A DNA stretch of 64,000 nt, from positions 77,979,360-78,043,359 of the forward strand of contig OY740767.1 in the NCBI GenBank assembly GCA_963513935.1, given 5' to 3'. Shown here one piece after another: positions 41,007-50,560 of this stretch. The stretch's first letter is position 1. Each line of letters opens with the position of its first letter. The notes under the pieces were generated by a model. The model was not told where the DNA came from and searched no databases. It saw only the letters and a list, made by a program, of their open reading frames with translations. A program made the translations under genes and the position numbers. Source of the stretch: Aphrophora alni. Its lineage: Eukaryota > Arthropoda > Insecta > Hemiptera > Aphrophoridae.

Positions 41007-43081
41007 TGTTACCAGGGGACTAAAATTTAAGAAAGGCGGAACCAAATGGTAACAATGTTTGAAAAGAAAAATAAAAAAAGACAAAGACAAATTTAGTAAT
41101 TAACAAGGCTCAAGTTTATTTAAACAGAAAGAAGAAATTTCGACGGTTCAGATTTTATCATTTACAACTTAGAAAGACATCCTGAGACAAATCATCATAA
41201 ACAACTTATGATTAACAATATTATAATTGATAAAAGTTATACGCCCTTAATGTAACATATAATAATTTAAATAAAAAAAATTAATCAATAGATTCTGAAA
41301 ATTTATCCCCCCTTTTAGTTTATATATATATTTGTAGTTACAAAATTTAACAATAAAAAAAAGACAATGAGCACAGCTTAATAATTAACAGGATTATAAT
41401 TAATCCAAAAAAAAGATTATACGCCCTTAATGTAAAAATTACAAAATAAAAAAAAAATGAAAAGATACTGATATTTATTCCCCCCCCCCCTTTTACTTTA
41501 TGAGATGATAGTTTTTTAAACATTTACAGAATTTAACAATAAAAAAAAATTATAAATGAGTTTGATGTTTTAAATTCAAAAATTCATATCAATTGTAATC
41601 AGGTTCATCACTAGACTAAAAATTACATAATATTACTTGTTTGATGAATTTCTTAAGTGCTATATTGGCCAATAAATTTATATATTTTAAAATACAAGAA
41701 TTTATTATAAATGAGAAGTTTATAAAAAAAAATATAAATTTTGAAAATTGAAAATTTTAAATTGACGTCAATTTTTTTTTGTTAATTTAGAAAATAACCT
41801 CTTGGAGGTTGTTAGGACCGAAAGTTTGCATGCAGGCTCCACCCAATGATTTGTTATATAATTTACAAATAACTACACAAGTCTACATCTAAAGATAGCT
41901 TTAAGAAACACATATTCGCTGAAGCAATTTAGGCACATATACAATATGAGTTTAGTTAAAGTTCTGTAAAGTCAGTTTTTTTTTATTAACATCACTTTTG
42001 TGCACATGAAACTCTGAAGGTATATTAAACAAAACGTGTTTTGCAAACAGGACGAAACATGCTAAGATCTTTAGCTGGTCTATGCAATGTGAGGCAAGAA
42101 TTGCTGGGTTTCTCCTACCAGCGTATTAGCTATGGCAAAAAAAAAACACGTTTTTTAGCGTCTGTGCAAAATCAGACATGTTGTAGCATTAATGTTCTTT
42201 ATTGAAGAAAATCTCTGGTTATTTGTCAAAATTAAAGTAAATTGATTGCATCACAGAAATTCGTTAAGATTATAATTAAAAGCTTCTTATATGACTATAA
42301 ATTTATTTATATATATTTAGTTTTGTTTAAAACAAAGCTTGTATAAGACTTGCAAAAATCTGCAAAAGTCTGTAAAACGAAATTTTCTGATTTAGAAGAG
42401 ATTTCTCTAATTGTTATATATTTGACATGTTCAATAAGATATTCTGATCATTTAATGTTCAACATTAGTTTGCACCTATTTCACATAATTGTTCAAAACT
42501 TAAAATGTGCCTTTGCAAGGTTTTGTAAAGTATGTTTTAAGAAAAGAAAATTTTTATAATCATTCAGTTTCAAAAAGAACATAGAATATTAAATAAAACA
42601 TGAAATACATATTTTAAAGAATACATGATAATTAACAAATTATTTTAAAACATTAACAAAATTTAAGATATGATAAAATCTGTAAAGCTGAATACCTGGA
42701 AAATCCTGTCGCAGTTCACGTGAGCTTGTGCCGTGAAAACAAAAATTTATTTAACATTTCAGAAACTAAAACGCACAAAACTGTAGATTAACATATCGTT
42801 TAAGAACTGAGATGTAAGTTTTGAGAACAAAAAAATATATATATCTAACGGAGCTATGAAAGAATGTAGAACATTGTGAGTAATTGCAGGTAGACTGACA
42901 ACGGGTATTAGAACAGCTAGGCTGACCAGCCGTTGTACTTTGTACTTAGATGTCATGCGGTGCTTAGTTTTGGAGAAGGTCGCCAGGTGCCAGCATCTGT
43001 CAAGGGACGGAAGTTGAATATGTGGAAGAACGAGTGAATGAATTTATTTACGAATTTGATGTTTTGAATTTGGATGTTACA
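41007..43081 (-). mobile_element. 5' LTR of element E
   Basis: 2,075 bp, TG...CA, followed by the CTTT duplication and the resumed element D sequence. Confidence 0.93.
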
Positions 43082-43315
43082 CTTTTACCTATCCTTAAAA
43101 TACAAGTTTATTTAGTGGTAATATGACCCAAGTGCATATAGGTAGTTTTACCACAAGTGAATGTGCATTATACTATGGCAATAATACTAATGGTCAAACT
43201 ACCCAAATCCACATAGGTAGTTTTACCTCTATGGAAAACAGCTGTAAACAATAACAATGCTGACCATCTGATCTATTTAGCCACAGTTGTATTTTGTTGT
43301 CTCTGTGTTTATGTT
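43082..43315. repeat. Element D subterminal repeats, left side
   Basis: Four degenerate copies of the TIR inner motif alternate in orientation: 43,116-43,134, 43,141-43,153, 43,191-43,210 and 43,216-43,229. They are plausible transposase-binding sites or part of the promoter of the gene just downstream. Confidence 0.75.
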
Positions 43316-43375
43316 TTGTTTGTAGTCCTTGCTATTAACAATACTTTTAGTTTGTTTTCTAAATATATAAATAAT

Positions 43376-45919
43376 ATGAAAAGGTCAGAGTTGATGTGTA
43401 GACTCTCAAAAAACAAAGAAACATTACACATAAGTGATGTTAATAATCGTATTTTATGTGCTAAAGAAAATGTTGTTGACGGCAAGACTGTGTTGGATTT
43501 TGAGGTTAGTCCTGGTACTTCTGTATCAGACTGTAGACTGTTAAAAAAAGATAAATCATTAAAAATTAGTGATGAAAATAGTTGTAAAATATATTATACT
43601 GGTAAGGAAAGTGTTGGTGAGAACAATGGTGAAGTGGATTTTGAGGTTAGTCTTCTTACTTCAGTAAAAAGTAATAGGCCTAAGCCTAATCCTGTTTCAA
43701 GGGAAAATTGTAGGCCTACTGTTTCTCCTGACAAAAGTAAGGATATTCTTAGTTATCTTGATTTTGACTCTGATTGTAGTCTAGGATTTGGGTATGATTC
43801 CGACAAAGATAAAGAATATGCCCCTGACTATGCAGATGAAAGCAGCAGTGATGATGAAACACCACCAAATAAACGTTCCAAAACAGGGTATTTATTGTCG
43901 GACAATAACTTAGGTGATAACAATGAAATAAACACTACCAATAGTTTAACTGGTATTGAAAATTTGGTTGCTCATGCCGTAGCTGAAAGTAATAATAGCG
44001 ACAGAGGTGAAAAGTCGGACCTACCTGCTTGTGTATTACCCATTGTGACAGCTATACCCGATGAGGAAACACAAAGCCCTTCTAAAAAGCGGTCTCGTTG
44101 GAGCATTTCACGACCAAGCAGTTGGAAAATCAATAAAAATAAAACTAAAAAAAAGTCAGGACTTCCATATTTATCCAAAACTGGCAAAACTATGGCTGCA
44201 AAAAACTCCAAAATGATTGATTGCAGTAAGTGTTTTTTTAAGTGTACTGCACATTTTACGGAAGAAGATCGACAACGAATTTGTCAAGAGTTCACAGCTG
44301 CTTCCTTCGATAAACAAAAAGACTTTATACTAACTAGAGTGAAACGTGATGTTGAAAGAAAAAGGAAAAGAAAATTATTAGATGAAGAAAGGCCTGAAAA
44401 AAAGTTTAGTTATGTGTATACTTTTTTACAGAGTAATGAAGAAAAACGTGTATGTAAAGCTTTTTTTTTAAGCACACTTTGCATCAGTAATGGTCCATTA
44501 AAAACTGCATTTGCGAATAAGTCTCCACTAAGTGGCACATTCATTGGGAAGGACAACAGAGGGCATAAAACCCCCCCAAACAAAACAACTGAATATTGGA
44601 TAGGTAAGATAAAGGATCACATTGAATCCTTTGTTGTTATGGAAAGCCATTACTGCAGGAAAGACACAAAAAAACTGTATTTAGACCCAACATTATCCAT
44701 CAGAAAAATGTACGAACTATTTCAGAAATTGCATGAGAGTGAAGAAGTGCCAAAAGAATGGGTTTACAGAAATATATTTTGTACTCAATATAATATGAAT
44801 TTTTTCACACCTTCAAAAGACAAGTGTTTGATTTGTAAAAGGTATCAGGAAGCAAAAGGAGAAGAGAAAAGTCTGTTGCAGAACGATTATGACGCTCACA
44901 TCACGAGGAAAAATAAGGCTAATGATAGCAAAGACGCAGATAAAAAAAGAGCGGAGAGTGACAGTACTTTTGTAAGTGCCACTTTTGATTTGCAAAAAGT
45001 TTTGCAAATACCTATATCTGATGCAGGTCCAGTTTATTACAGCAGAAAACTTTGTGTCTACAATTTAACCGTGTACGAGGCTGCATTGCCCAACAAAGCT
45101 TACTGTTTCACATGGAATGAATGCAATGGAAAAAGGGGAAGCTGTGAAATTGGCACATGCATACTTAACTGGTTTGAAACCTTGCCCGATAATGTAAGAG
45201 AAGTATCCCTCTTTTCTGATACGTGCGGTGGCCAAAATCGCAATCAGTTTATCGCTGCATTGTTTTTGTATATTGTTCAGACCAAGAATGTCGAAGTGGT
45301 AGAACACAAATTTATGGAGTCAGGACATTCAAAAATGGAAGTAGACTCCATGCATGCTGCTATTGAGTACGCTCAGCAAAATGTTCCCATCTTCAGTATG
45401 TCGGAATGGTCAACCGTATTTGCAATGGCACGTTCAAACCGTAATCGGAATAAGAAACAAAAGAAGAAACCTATTAAAGCTGGATATATGGTCAAAGAAT
45501 TGAAGTTTAATGATTTTAAAGACTTAAAAGAACTTGGAGCTAGCGTAATTGAAAACAGAACCAAAGACTCAGAAGGTAATACAGTTCAGTGGCTGAAGAT
45601 TAAACGACTTCGGTTCGAGAAATTAAAACCAAATATAATTTCTTTTTCTTATGAGTACCAGGGTGACTATCATTATCTCCATGTTTACACATTACAGCCT
45701 GGGAGGCCTAGGACCATAAACCTGAAGCAACTCTACTCAAGCCAGTTACCAATACTGCAGGCGAAAAAGAAGGATCTTCTTAAGCTCTGTCGAACTGGAG
45801 TAATTCCAAAAGAATACCACCAATGGTTCTCATCCATGAAGACAACCAAAGATGCCGGTCAAGATGAAACTCCTGAGCCAGCTATTGAGGAGCAATTGTT
45901 CGAAGAAATTGACCTATAA
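43376..45919 (+). CDS. DUF7869-like putative transposase of element D
   Basis: 847 codons from the ATG at 43,376; the frame is open 20 codons further upstream without an ATG. Residues about 1-180 are low-complexity and acidic (LDFDSDCSLGFGYDSD, ESSSDDE), followed by a basic patch (KKRSRWSISRPSSWKINKN). A cysteine-bearing segment CSKCFFKCTAHF (about 283) precedes a charged helical region with KRDVERKRKRKLL, then CLICKRYQEAKGE (about 484). Three conserved acidic motifs follow: ATFDLQKVLQIP (D538), SDTCGGQNRN (D615) and HSKMEVDSMH (E655/D657), arranged like the acidic triad of an RNase H-fold transposase. It ends with a YLHVYTLQPGRP region and an acidic tail. I associate SDTCGGQNRN proteins with the uncharacterised DUF7869 group that is widespread in insects; catalysis is inferred from the motifs and the flanking TIRs. 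The frame is intact, with a poly(A) signal at 46,053. Confidence 0.82.
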   Translation: MKRSELMCRLSKNKETLHISDVNNRILCAKENVVDGKTVLDFEVSPGTSVSDCRLLKKDKSLKISDENSCKIYYTGKESVGENNGEVDFEVSLLTSVKSNRPKPNPVSRENCRPTVSPDKSKDILSYLDFDSDCSLGFGYDSDKDKEYAPDYADESSSDDETPPNKRSKTGYLLSDNNLGDNNEINTTNSLTGIENLVAHAVAESNNSDRGEKSDLPACVLPIVTAIPDEETQSPSKKRSRWSISRPSSWKINKNKTKKKSGLPYLSKTGKTMAAKNSKMIDCSKCFFKCTAHFTEEDRQRICQEFTAASFDKQKDFILTRVKRDVERKRKRKLLDEERPEKKFSYVYTFLQSNEEKRVCKAFFLSTLCISNGPLKTAFANKSPLSGTFIGKDNRGHKTPPNKTTEYWIGKIKDHIESFVVMESHYCRKDTKKLYLDPTLSIRKMYELFQKLHESEEVPKEWVYRNIFCTQYNMNFFTPSKDKCLICKRYQEAKGEEKSLLQNDYDAHITRKNKANDSKDADKKRAESDSTFVSATFDLQKVLQIPISDAGPVYYSRKLCVYNLTVYEAALPNKAYCFTWNECNGKRGSCEIGTCILNWFETLPDNVREVSLFSDTCGGQNRNQFIAALFLYIVQTKNVEVVEHKFMESGHSKMEVDSMHAAIEYAQQNVPIFSMSEWSTVFAMARSNRNRNKKQKKKPIKAGYMVKELKFNDFKDLKELGASVIENRTKDSEGNTVQWLKIKRLRFEKLKPNIISFSYEYQGDYHYLHVYTLQPGRPRTINLKQLYSSQLPILQAKKKDLLKLCRTGVIPKEYHQWFSSMKTTKDAGQDETPEPAIEEQLFEEIDL

Positions 45920-46052
45920 CTTTTCAGCTGTTTCAAATGTGTTTTTCAACTGTTGTGTTGATTCGGCTGTCATTTATTTAATATTATTAACTCAATTAAT
46001 TCAAAGTTATCTGGCTTTTGGTGACCATATTTCTACTTTTAGTATTTAGGTT

Positions 46053-46058
46053 AATAAA
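46053..46058 (+). terminator. Poly(A) signal for the element D gene
   Basis: AATAAA about 130 bp after the stop codon, followed by a T-rich stretch. Confidence 0.6.
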
Positions 46059-46117
46059 CAAGTTTATTTCTGTTCCTACTTCTTTTTTTATAAATTTTTC
46101 CTAATAATTTAGCATCG

Positions 46118-46355
46118 CTTGGGTATTTTTACCTCTAATATGTAAAACCGGTAAAACTACCCAAGTCCTGTTTAAAAATTTTATAACATTTCTTTAAAAT
46201 AAAATAACAAAATAATTAACCCTACAAGTAATGGTTATTAATAAAAAGAGTATAAGCTGTAATGAGGAAAAAATTTAACACAGTCTAAAACTTTTATGAA
46301 TTTACATTCACGTTTGAAACTTTATTTTTGCTTTCCTGTAAAATGCATTAAATGT
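46118..46355. repeat. Element D subterminal repeats, right side
   Basis: Two further copies of the inner TIR motif, CTTGGGTATTTTTACCTC at 46,118 and GGTAAAACTACCCAAGTCC near 46,151, lie face to face about 15 bp apart, inside the right TIR. Confidence 0.75.
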
Positions 46356-46393
46356 GACTTGGGTAGTTTTACCTTTAACCCCCCGATATTTTA
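46356..46393 (-). repeat. Right terminal inverted repeat of element D
   Basis: 38 bp, perfect complement of 36,788-36,825. Confidence 0.95.
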
Positions 46394-47733
46394 TTCCTGG
46401 CTTCATATTTAAAGTGGTTTGGTACTATCTCTATTATTATTATTATCTCTGGATATGACATCTGTTGTTGACATATATTATGTTGCCAGCATTGTAATAT
46501 GAATTAATTGAAACGTCCTTTGACAATTATGATATTTTTATTTTTATATAATTTTTTTCTCAATAACATGATGGTTATAACCTTTTAAATTAATTCTACA
46601 TGGTTTTACACATAATAGTAGGTTATGATTTTTTTAAAATAATTGATTATACCAACTACCAACTTATTATCACTTTTTATGGAACAGCTGTTCTATTGCA
46701 TTTTACAAAATGAAATATCGTCATTATTCATGGTTCTTGGGAAGATGGGGGGAGGGGACAATTGATAAACTTTAGGTTTGCTGTCGTTTAGTTTTATAAA
46801 TAGCTTATTATTTCTTTGTGCAATTTATTTATTGAAGTTTTTCCACATAAGAATAGAAACTTCTCTAGACAAATTTCGTAGTTCAGATGTTCTGTTGTTA
46901 TTTATGTTGTGAAGTTATATGCGTCAACAACAAAATGGTGAAGTGATATTGACAAACTGTCTTAATACAAGTTATTTAATAATTCTTAGGTCGGTATAAT
47001 TCATATATATTAATAGTGCGCTAGTTAAGTTGTCTATCATTAAATTTATAAAACGAATAGGGATTCATAACATTACCAGACTGTGTATAAATATATATCT
47101 ACATTTTTTTAGTTGACAGGTTAGTTGGCTGTCATATGTTTCAAGGTCACGTCAAAATGTACAGTACAGGTTACAATAATCATAGAATTCAATTCGTTTT
47201 TTCATCCATTTCTCATTTGTAAAAAAATGTTGTATTATCACACAACTTCTTTTTATCACAGAATCACTAACAGCTATCAAATAACTAAACCTAGCTTAAT
47301 TAAAAATATGGTTTTCATTTTAATAGCACCTAACCTATCCCTATTATTTTTATAGGTACCTGTTATAGACTATAAAATGAAAAATACGTGAAGAATTTTT
47401 GGTTAATATGCTGGAAGGTTGCCCGATCGATTTAAGTGTGAAATCTCGGCAATTCTCTTCAAAATAGCATTGTAGCCTATCCTTGTATGGATAATTCTTT
47501 TCGATGCATTTCACTTTTTATCTTTCACAATTCATTATTTCTGTCTGAAAACGGCAGTTTAAAATGACTGTATTATGGCATTTTGAGGTTATTTCAACAA
47601 ATATTTCATCAATTTTACGTATAATCTATCAATGGTTTTTTTTATACCGTGCAAATAGTTCTGTTTTAAGAACTGTCAAACTAGTTATCACTTAGTATCA
47701 ATGATGTCGATATATATGGTTACCTAACCACCC
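46394..47733. other. Intergenic or intronic DNA, nothing recognised
   Basis: AT-rich sequence without a supported gene. Short frames here show no family resemblance. Confidence 0.5.
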
Positions 47734-47806
47734 TAGTTAAAGAACTATAGGTCAAGGAAGGTCATTATATATGACACACCTTACTTGACCTATAGTTCTT
47801 TTACTA
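47734..47806. repeat. Hairpin with 29-bp arms
   Basis: The left arm TAGTTAAAGAACTATAGGTC... and the right arm ending ...ATAGTTCTTTTACTA are complementary over about 29 bp with two mismatches, around a loop of roughly 15 bp (CATTATATATGACAC). It resembles a small foldback or a precursor-like hairpin. No target duplication is visible. Confidence 0.8.
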
Positions 47807-48665
47807 GGTCTGGGCTTCAGAGACCTAGTCATTATGAATCTTATATCATAGAAGCATAGTAGGCCTAATATCAACCTGTATAAGTGAATGAAATGCGCAT
47901 GCTCTCCATGAGTGATTTCAATATGGCTATATGATTGAATATGATACAAATTTGTCAATTTCAAATATTGTTAATTAAATATGAATTGTGAGAGATAAAA
48001 AACCACTTGCATTGAAAAGGAGTAGTTATCAAATTGATGGGAAACAAGCTATTTTGAAAACAAATTACCGAGTTTATAGACTTTAATCGATCAGACAACC
48101 CTCCTGCATATTTACCTTTATTTGAATATATAACTTATCCTGTTTGTTGTAGTTCTTTGTCAACCAAAATGTAGATTAAAATTAGTGGTTTCGAGAATCA
48201 CCACAAACAGGTTAGGTTATATATAATCTACTTATATAATTATGTAGTGGAACAAACTAAATAATTTCCTGAGTCTTTGTTATATTTTTGTTTCCCAAAT
48301 TTAGCTTCATCATTTTCTACTAATTTTTGATGAATTTTGTTTTGTATACAAAATAAAATCTTCTTGGCTAATACCTGCATCAATATACAACAGTTTAATC
48401 AAAAATAATACAGAAAATACAATATGTAAGACCAATGTAAACTTGCTCATCTGCAGTTATTTGTAATTAAGGTTATGACCTTAATTATTGTGATAATATG
48501 AAAACCTAAAACATCTGTACATGCACATTACCTAATTTATTTTAACTTGACTAAACATGTGTTCATTAAGACCGAGGTTACTTTAATATCCTTTATAATT
48601 CAGTAAGGAAAGTTCATTGTTGCGTACATCTAAAATACTTGGTAAAAAGAATTTTTTTCAGAAAA

Positions 48666-48736
48666 GCATGTGTTGTTTTCAAGCGGTCATCCATCCAAGT
48701 ACTAACCGCACCCAATGTTGCTTGACTTCGGTGATC
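48666..48736 (-). pseudogene. 5S rRNA-derived fragment
   Basis: Reading the minus strand, the sequence begins GATCACCGAAGTCAAGCAAC and continues through GGTTAGTACTTGGATGG to the 3' end of a 5S rRNA-like sequence, with substitutions (for example ATTGGGTG, CTTGAAAACAACACATGC). About the last 70-75 bases of 5S are present and the 5' third is missing. Right after it the minus strand has a run of A (AAAAAAATTC). It may be a retroposed 5S fragment or the remnant of a 5S-derived SINE. The internal promoter is incomplete, so it is not a working gene. Confidence 0.85.
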
Positions 48737-49088
48737 TATAAATGCATTTAATTCTCTCGTTTTGAAATTGTGATATTTCGGTGAAAAAGTTAGCTCCGCA
48801 TTCAAAACATATTTTATTATTAATAAATATGGTATGTAGAACATGATTTTTTTTTAATCGCCAAAAAGACCTGTAGCAATCAATATAGGCTAAATAATTA
48901 TCTATTAAAGTATATTTGGCTTATCTATGGTTCGATTTTCAGAGTAGATAGTTACAAGAAAAATCGGGACTAGTTAGTGAACATTAGTTGAAGTCAGGGA
49001 AAACTTAAATTTGAGAAGAAACAAAATATTCACAAACTCTACACATATACACATATAACTCTACAAAAACCAGTAAACCTACCTATTC

Positions 49089-50282
49089 ATGTTGGTCACC
49101 CAGATCTTAAGTTCCCCGACTGGCTCTGGACTGTCTCTTCTAATCGCATCCTCCACTTTCTTAATGGCAGTGAGGCTGTCTAGATCCCTGATCTCAATTG
49201 TCTCCCTCTGTTCCAACTTCCGGATGGTTGTATTACCTCCAAGAATTCCTTTTAGAGCATTACTAAAAGCCGTCTTGCCCTTTGTTCTGGTGCCCAGTTC
49301 TAATAGAACATCTACAGCCGATGTCTGCCGAATAGACTTTTATCTCTGTTTCCGTTTCCTCAGGTTTGGGTCTCCATATCTCACTAAGAACGTCTGCATA
49401 GGTCTTCCTTCCCCTACGCAGGCCTAATAATAAGAGCTTCCGTTTGGGGCCTGCCCTTGTTTCTTCTTCTTTCTTTGATGAAGACTTTTTCGTGTTTTCC
49501 TGAAGCACTCGCATCTGGGTCACTTTCTGTTCTCCTTTTTTTGCGCTCTTTCCTCTGTACCATCAATGGATGAACCAAAGGTTTCTTCTTTCTTCTTCTT
49601 CAATACTTCGGTCCCTACTAAGCTCAAAGCCACTCTTTTTTACCTTTCCATGGAAGGACATGCTGCTCTCTCAGCTGCTACTGTTTGTGTCTCTTTGCTC
49701 TCCCTCTTTGCGCAAATCCAAGCCCTATACAAATTCTCATGATGTCAATAAACTCTTCCAAAAGGTAGATAGCACTTTGGCTTTAGCGCTTATATTTTTC
49801 TGCTGTGCAACAACTCTCCTCATTGTAGATAAGACTTCTCTACATTTTTCAATACTTCATCCTCGACTTTCCTCATGCTAGCGATATGCAGGTGATGCTG
49901 ACTACATTATTTTTCTTCCTGGTTAGGAGCATCCTCGACCACAACTTAATTTCCCTTCTCCAGCGACTGACGTGGTTCCAAAGTATGCATTCCCTTTAGT
50001 TCAAGGTTGGGCAAGGAGTGATTTCTTTGCCTAACCGGCGATTTTTGTAATTTTGCACTCTTTTTAAAAGGATCTTCTCCCCTTTTATTTGCATCACTTT
50101 TAGTTTTTACTTACTAAAGCCAATTGATCCATCCTTCCACCTGAAACATGTGGTTGGCCGCCACTAAAATCCGTTCGGCCAATGCCAGCCATTGAGGCTT
50201 TCACTCGATCGGAGCTGATGAAGGGATTTGCCTTTTCAGTATTTCCCACTTGTGGGGTACGTAAAGACATCCTTGCCCTCAA
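49089..50282 (-). pseudogene. Non-LTR retrotransposon ORF1 (Gag-like) relic
   Basis: On the minus strand an N-terminal piece (50,282-50,100, with MSLRTPQVGN and SSDRVKASMAGIGR) is followed by a serine/lysine-rich region and then a segment typical of LINE ORF1 proteins: KTYADVLSEIWRPKPEETE, then in a shifted frame DVLLELG, LKGILGG and EIRDLDSLTAIKKVEDAIRR. Frame changes near 49,330 and elsewhere make it non-functional. The usual zinc-knuckle end of ORF1 and all of ORF2 (endonuclease, RT) are absent; homology stops near 49,089. The style is that of the R1/TRAS or Jockey-type ORF1, but the clade is uncertain. Confidence 0.7.
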
Positions 50283-50289
50283 TACTCTA

Positions 50290-50560
50290 ATAGTGTCTAG
50301 GTGGAAGAGAACAAAAGGTGGTCAAGAGAGACCAAATAAGGAACCTCACACAAGACAAGTTGAATAAAGGTAAAGGCTCAGCTAAGGTATCCCAGGATCA
50401 CCAATCCTATACTCACAAGAGTAAATTCCCATGGGTGATTTTTTGTCAGGGTTTATCCCTTAGGTCCTATGGTATCTGTGTAGACCAGATTGTTAAGGAT
50501 CGGCAGTCTAGTGCAAGACCACCACGAGCAGGATGCAAATTTTGATAAACCATGACTCAA
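50290..50560 (-). mobile_element. Probable 5' untranslated part of the LINE relic
   Basis: Directly upstream (minus strand) of the ORF1-like start. Its plus-strand stretch from 'ggaagagaacaaaaggtgg' to about 50,430 resembles 58,944-59,085, so it is part of a dispersed repeat. Confidence 0.5.

Larger units (their letters stand above)
36945..43081 (-). mobile_element. Element E, non-coding LTR retrotransposon derivative nested in D
   Basis: LTRs of 2,089 bp (36,945-39,033) and 2,075 bp (41,007-43,081) flank 1,973 bp of internal DNA. The LTR ends are TG...CA and the flanks are CTTT on both sides (36,941-36,944 and 43,082-43,085), a 4-bp target duplication. On the minus strand the polypurine tract is at 39,034-39,050 and the primer-binding site at 40,985-41,000, so the element reads right to left. 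No gag, protease or pol motif occurs in the internal region in any frame. It fits the class called large retrotransposon derivatives, which depend on enzymes made elsewhere. Confidence 0.9.
36788..46393 (+). mobile_element. Element D, TIR transposon with a DUF7869-like gene
   Basis: Perfect 38-bp inverted repeats lie at 36,788-36,825 and 46,356-46,393 (outer part TAAAATATCGGGGGGTTAAA, inner part GGTAAAACTACCCAAGTC). Further copies of the inner motif in both orientations lie near both ends. One long gene is present, 43,376-45,919. Removing the nested element E (6,137 bp plus a 4-bp duplication) leaves an element of about 3.47 kb. The palindromic outer bases make the exact ends and the target duplication ambiguous (see findings). 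The superfamily is not certain. Confidence 0.85.

Noticed and set aside
38302..42956. 69- and 65-codon frames occurring twice in element E
   Set aside because: They are present twice because the LTRs are duplicated; no family resemblance.
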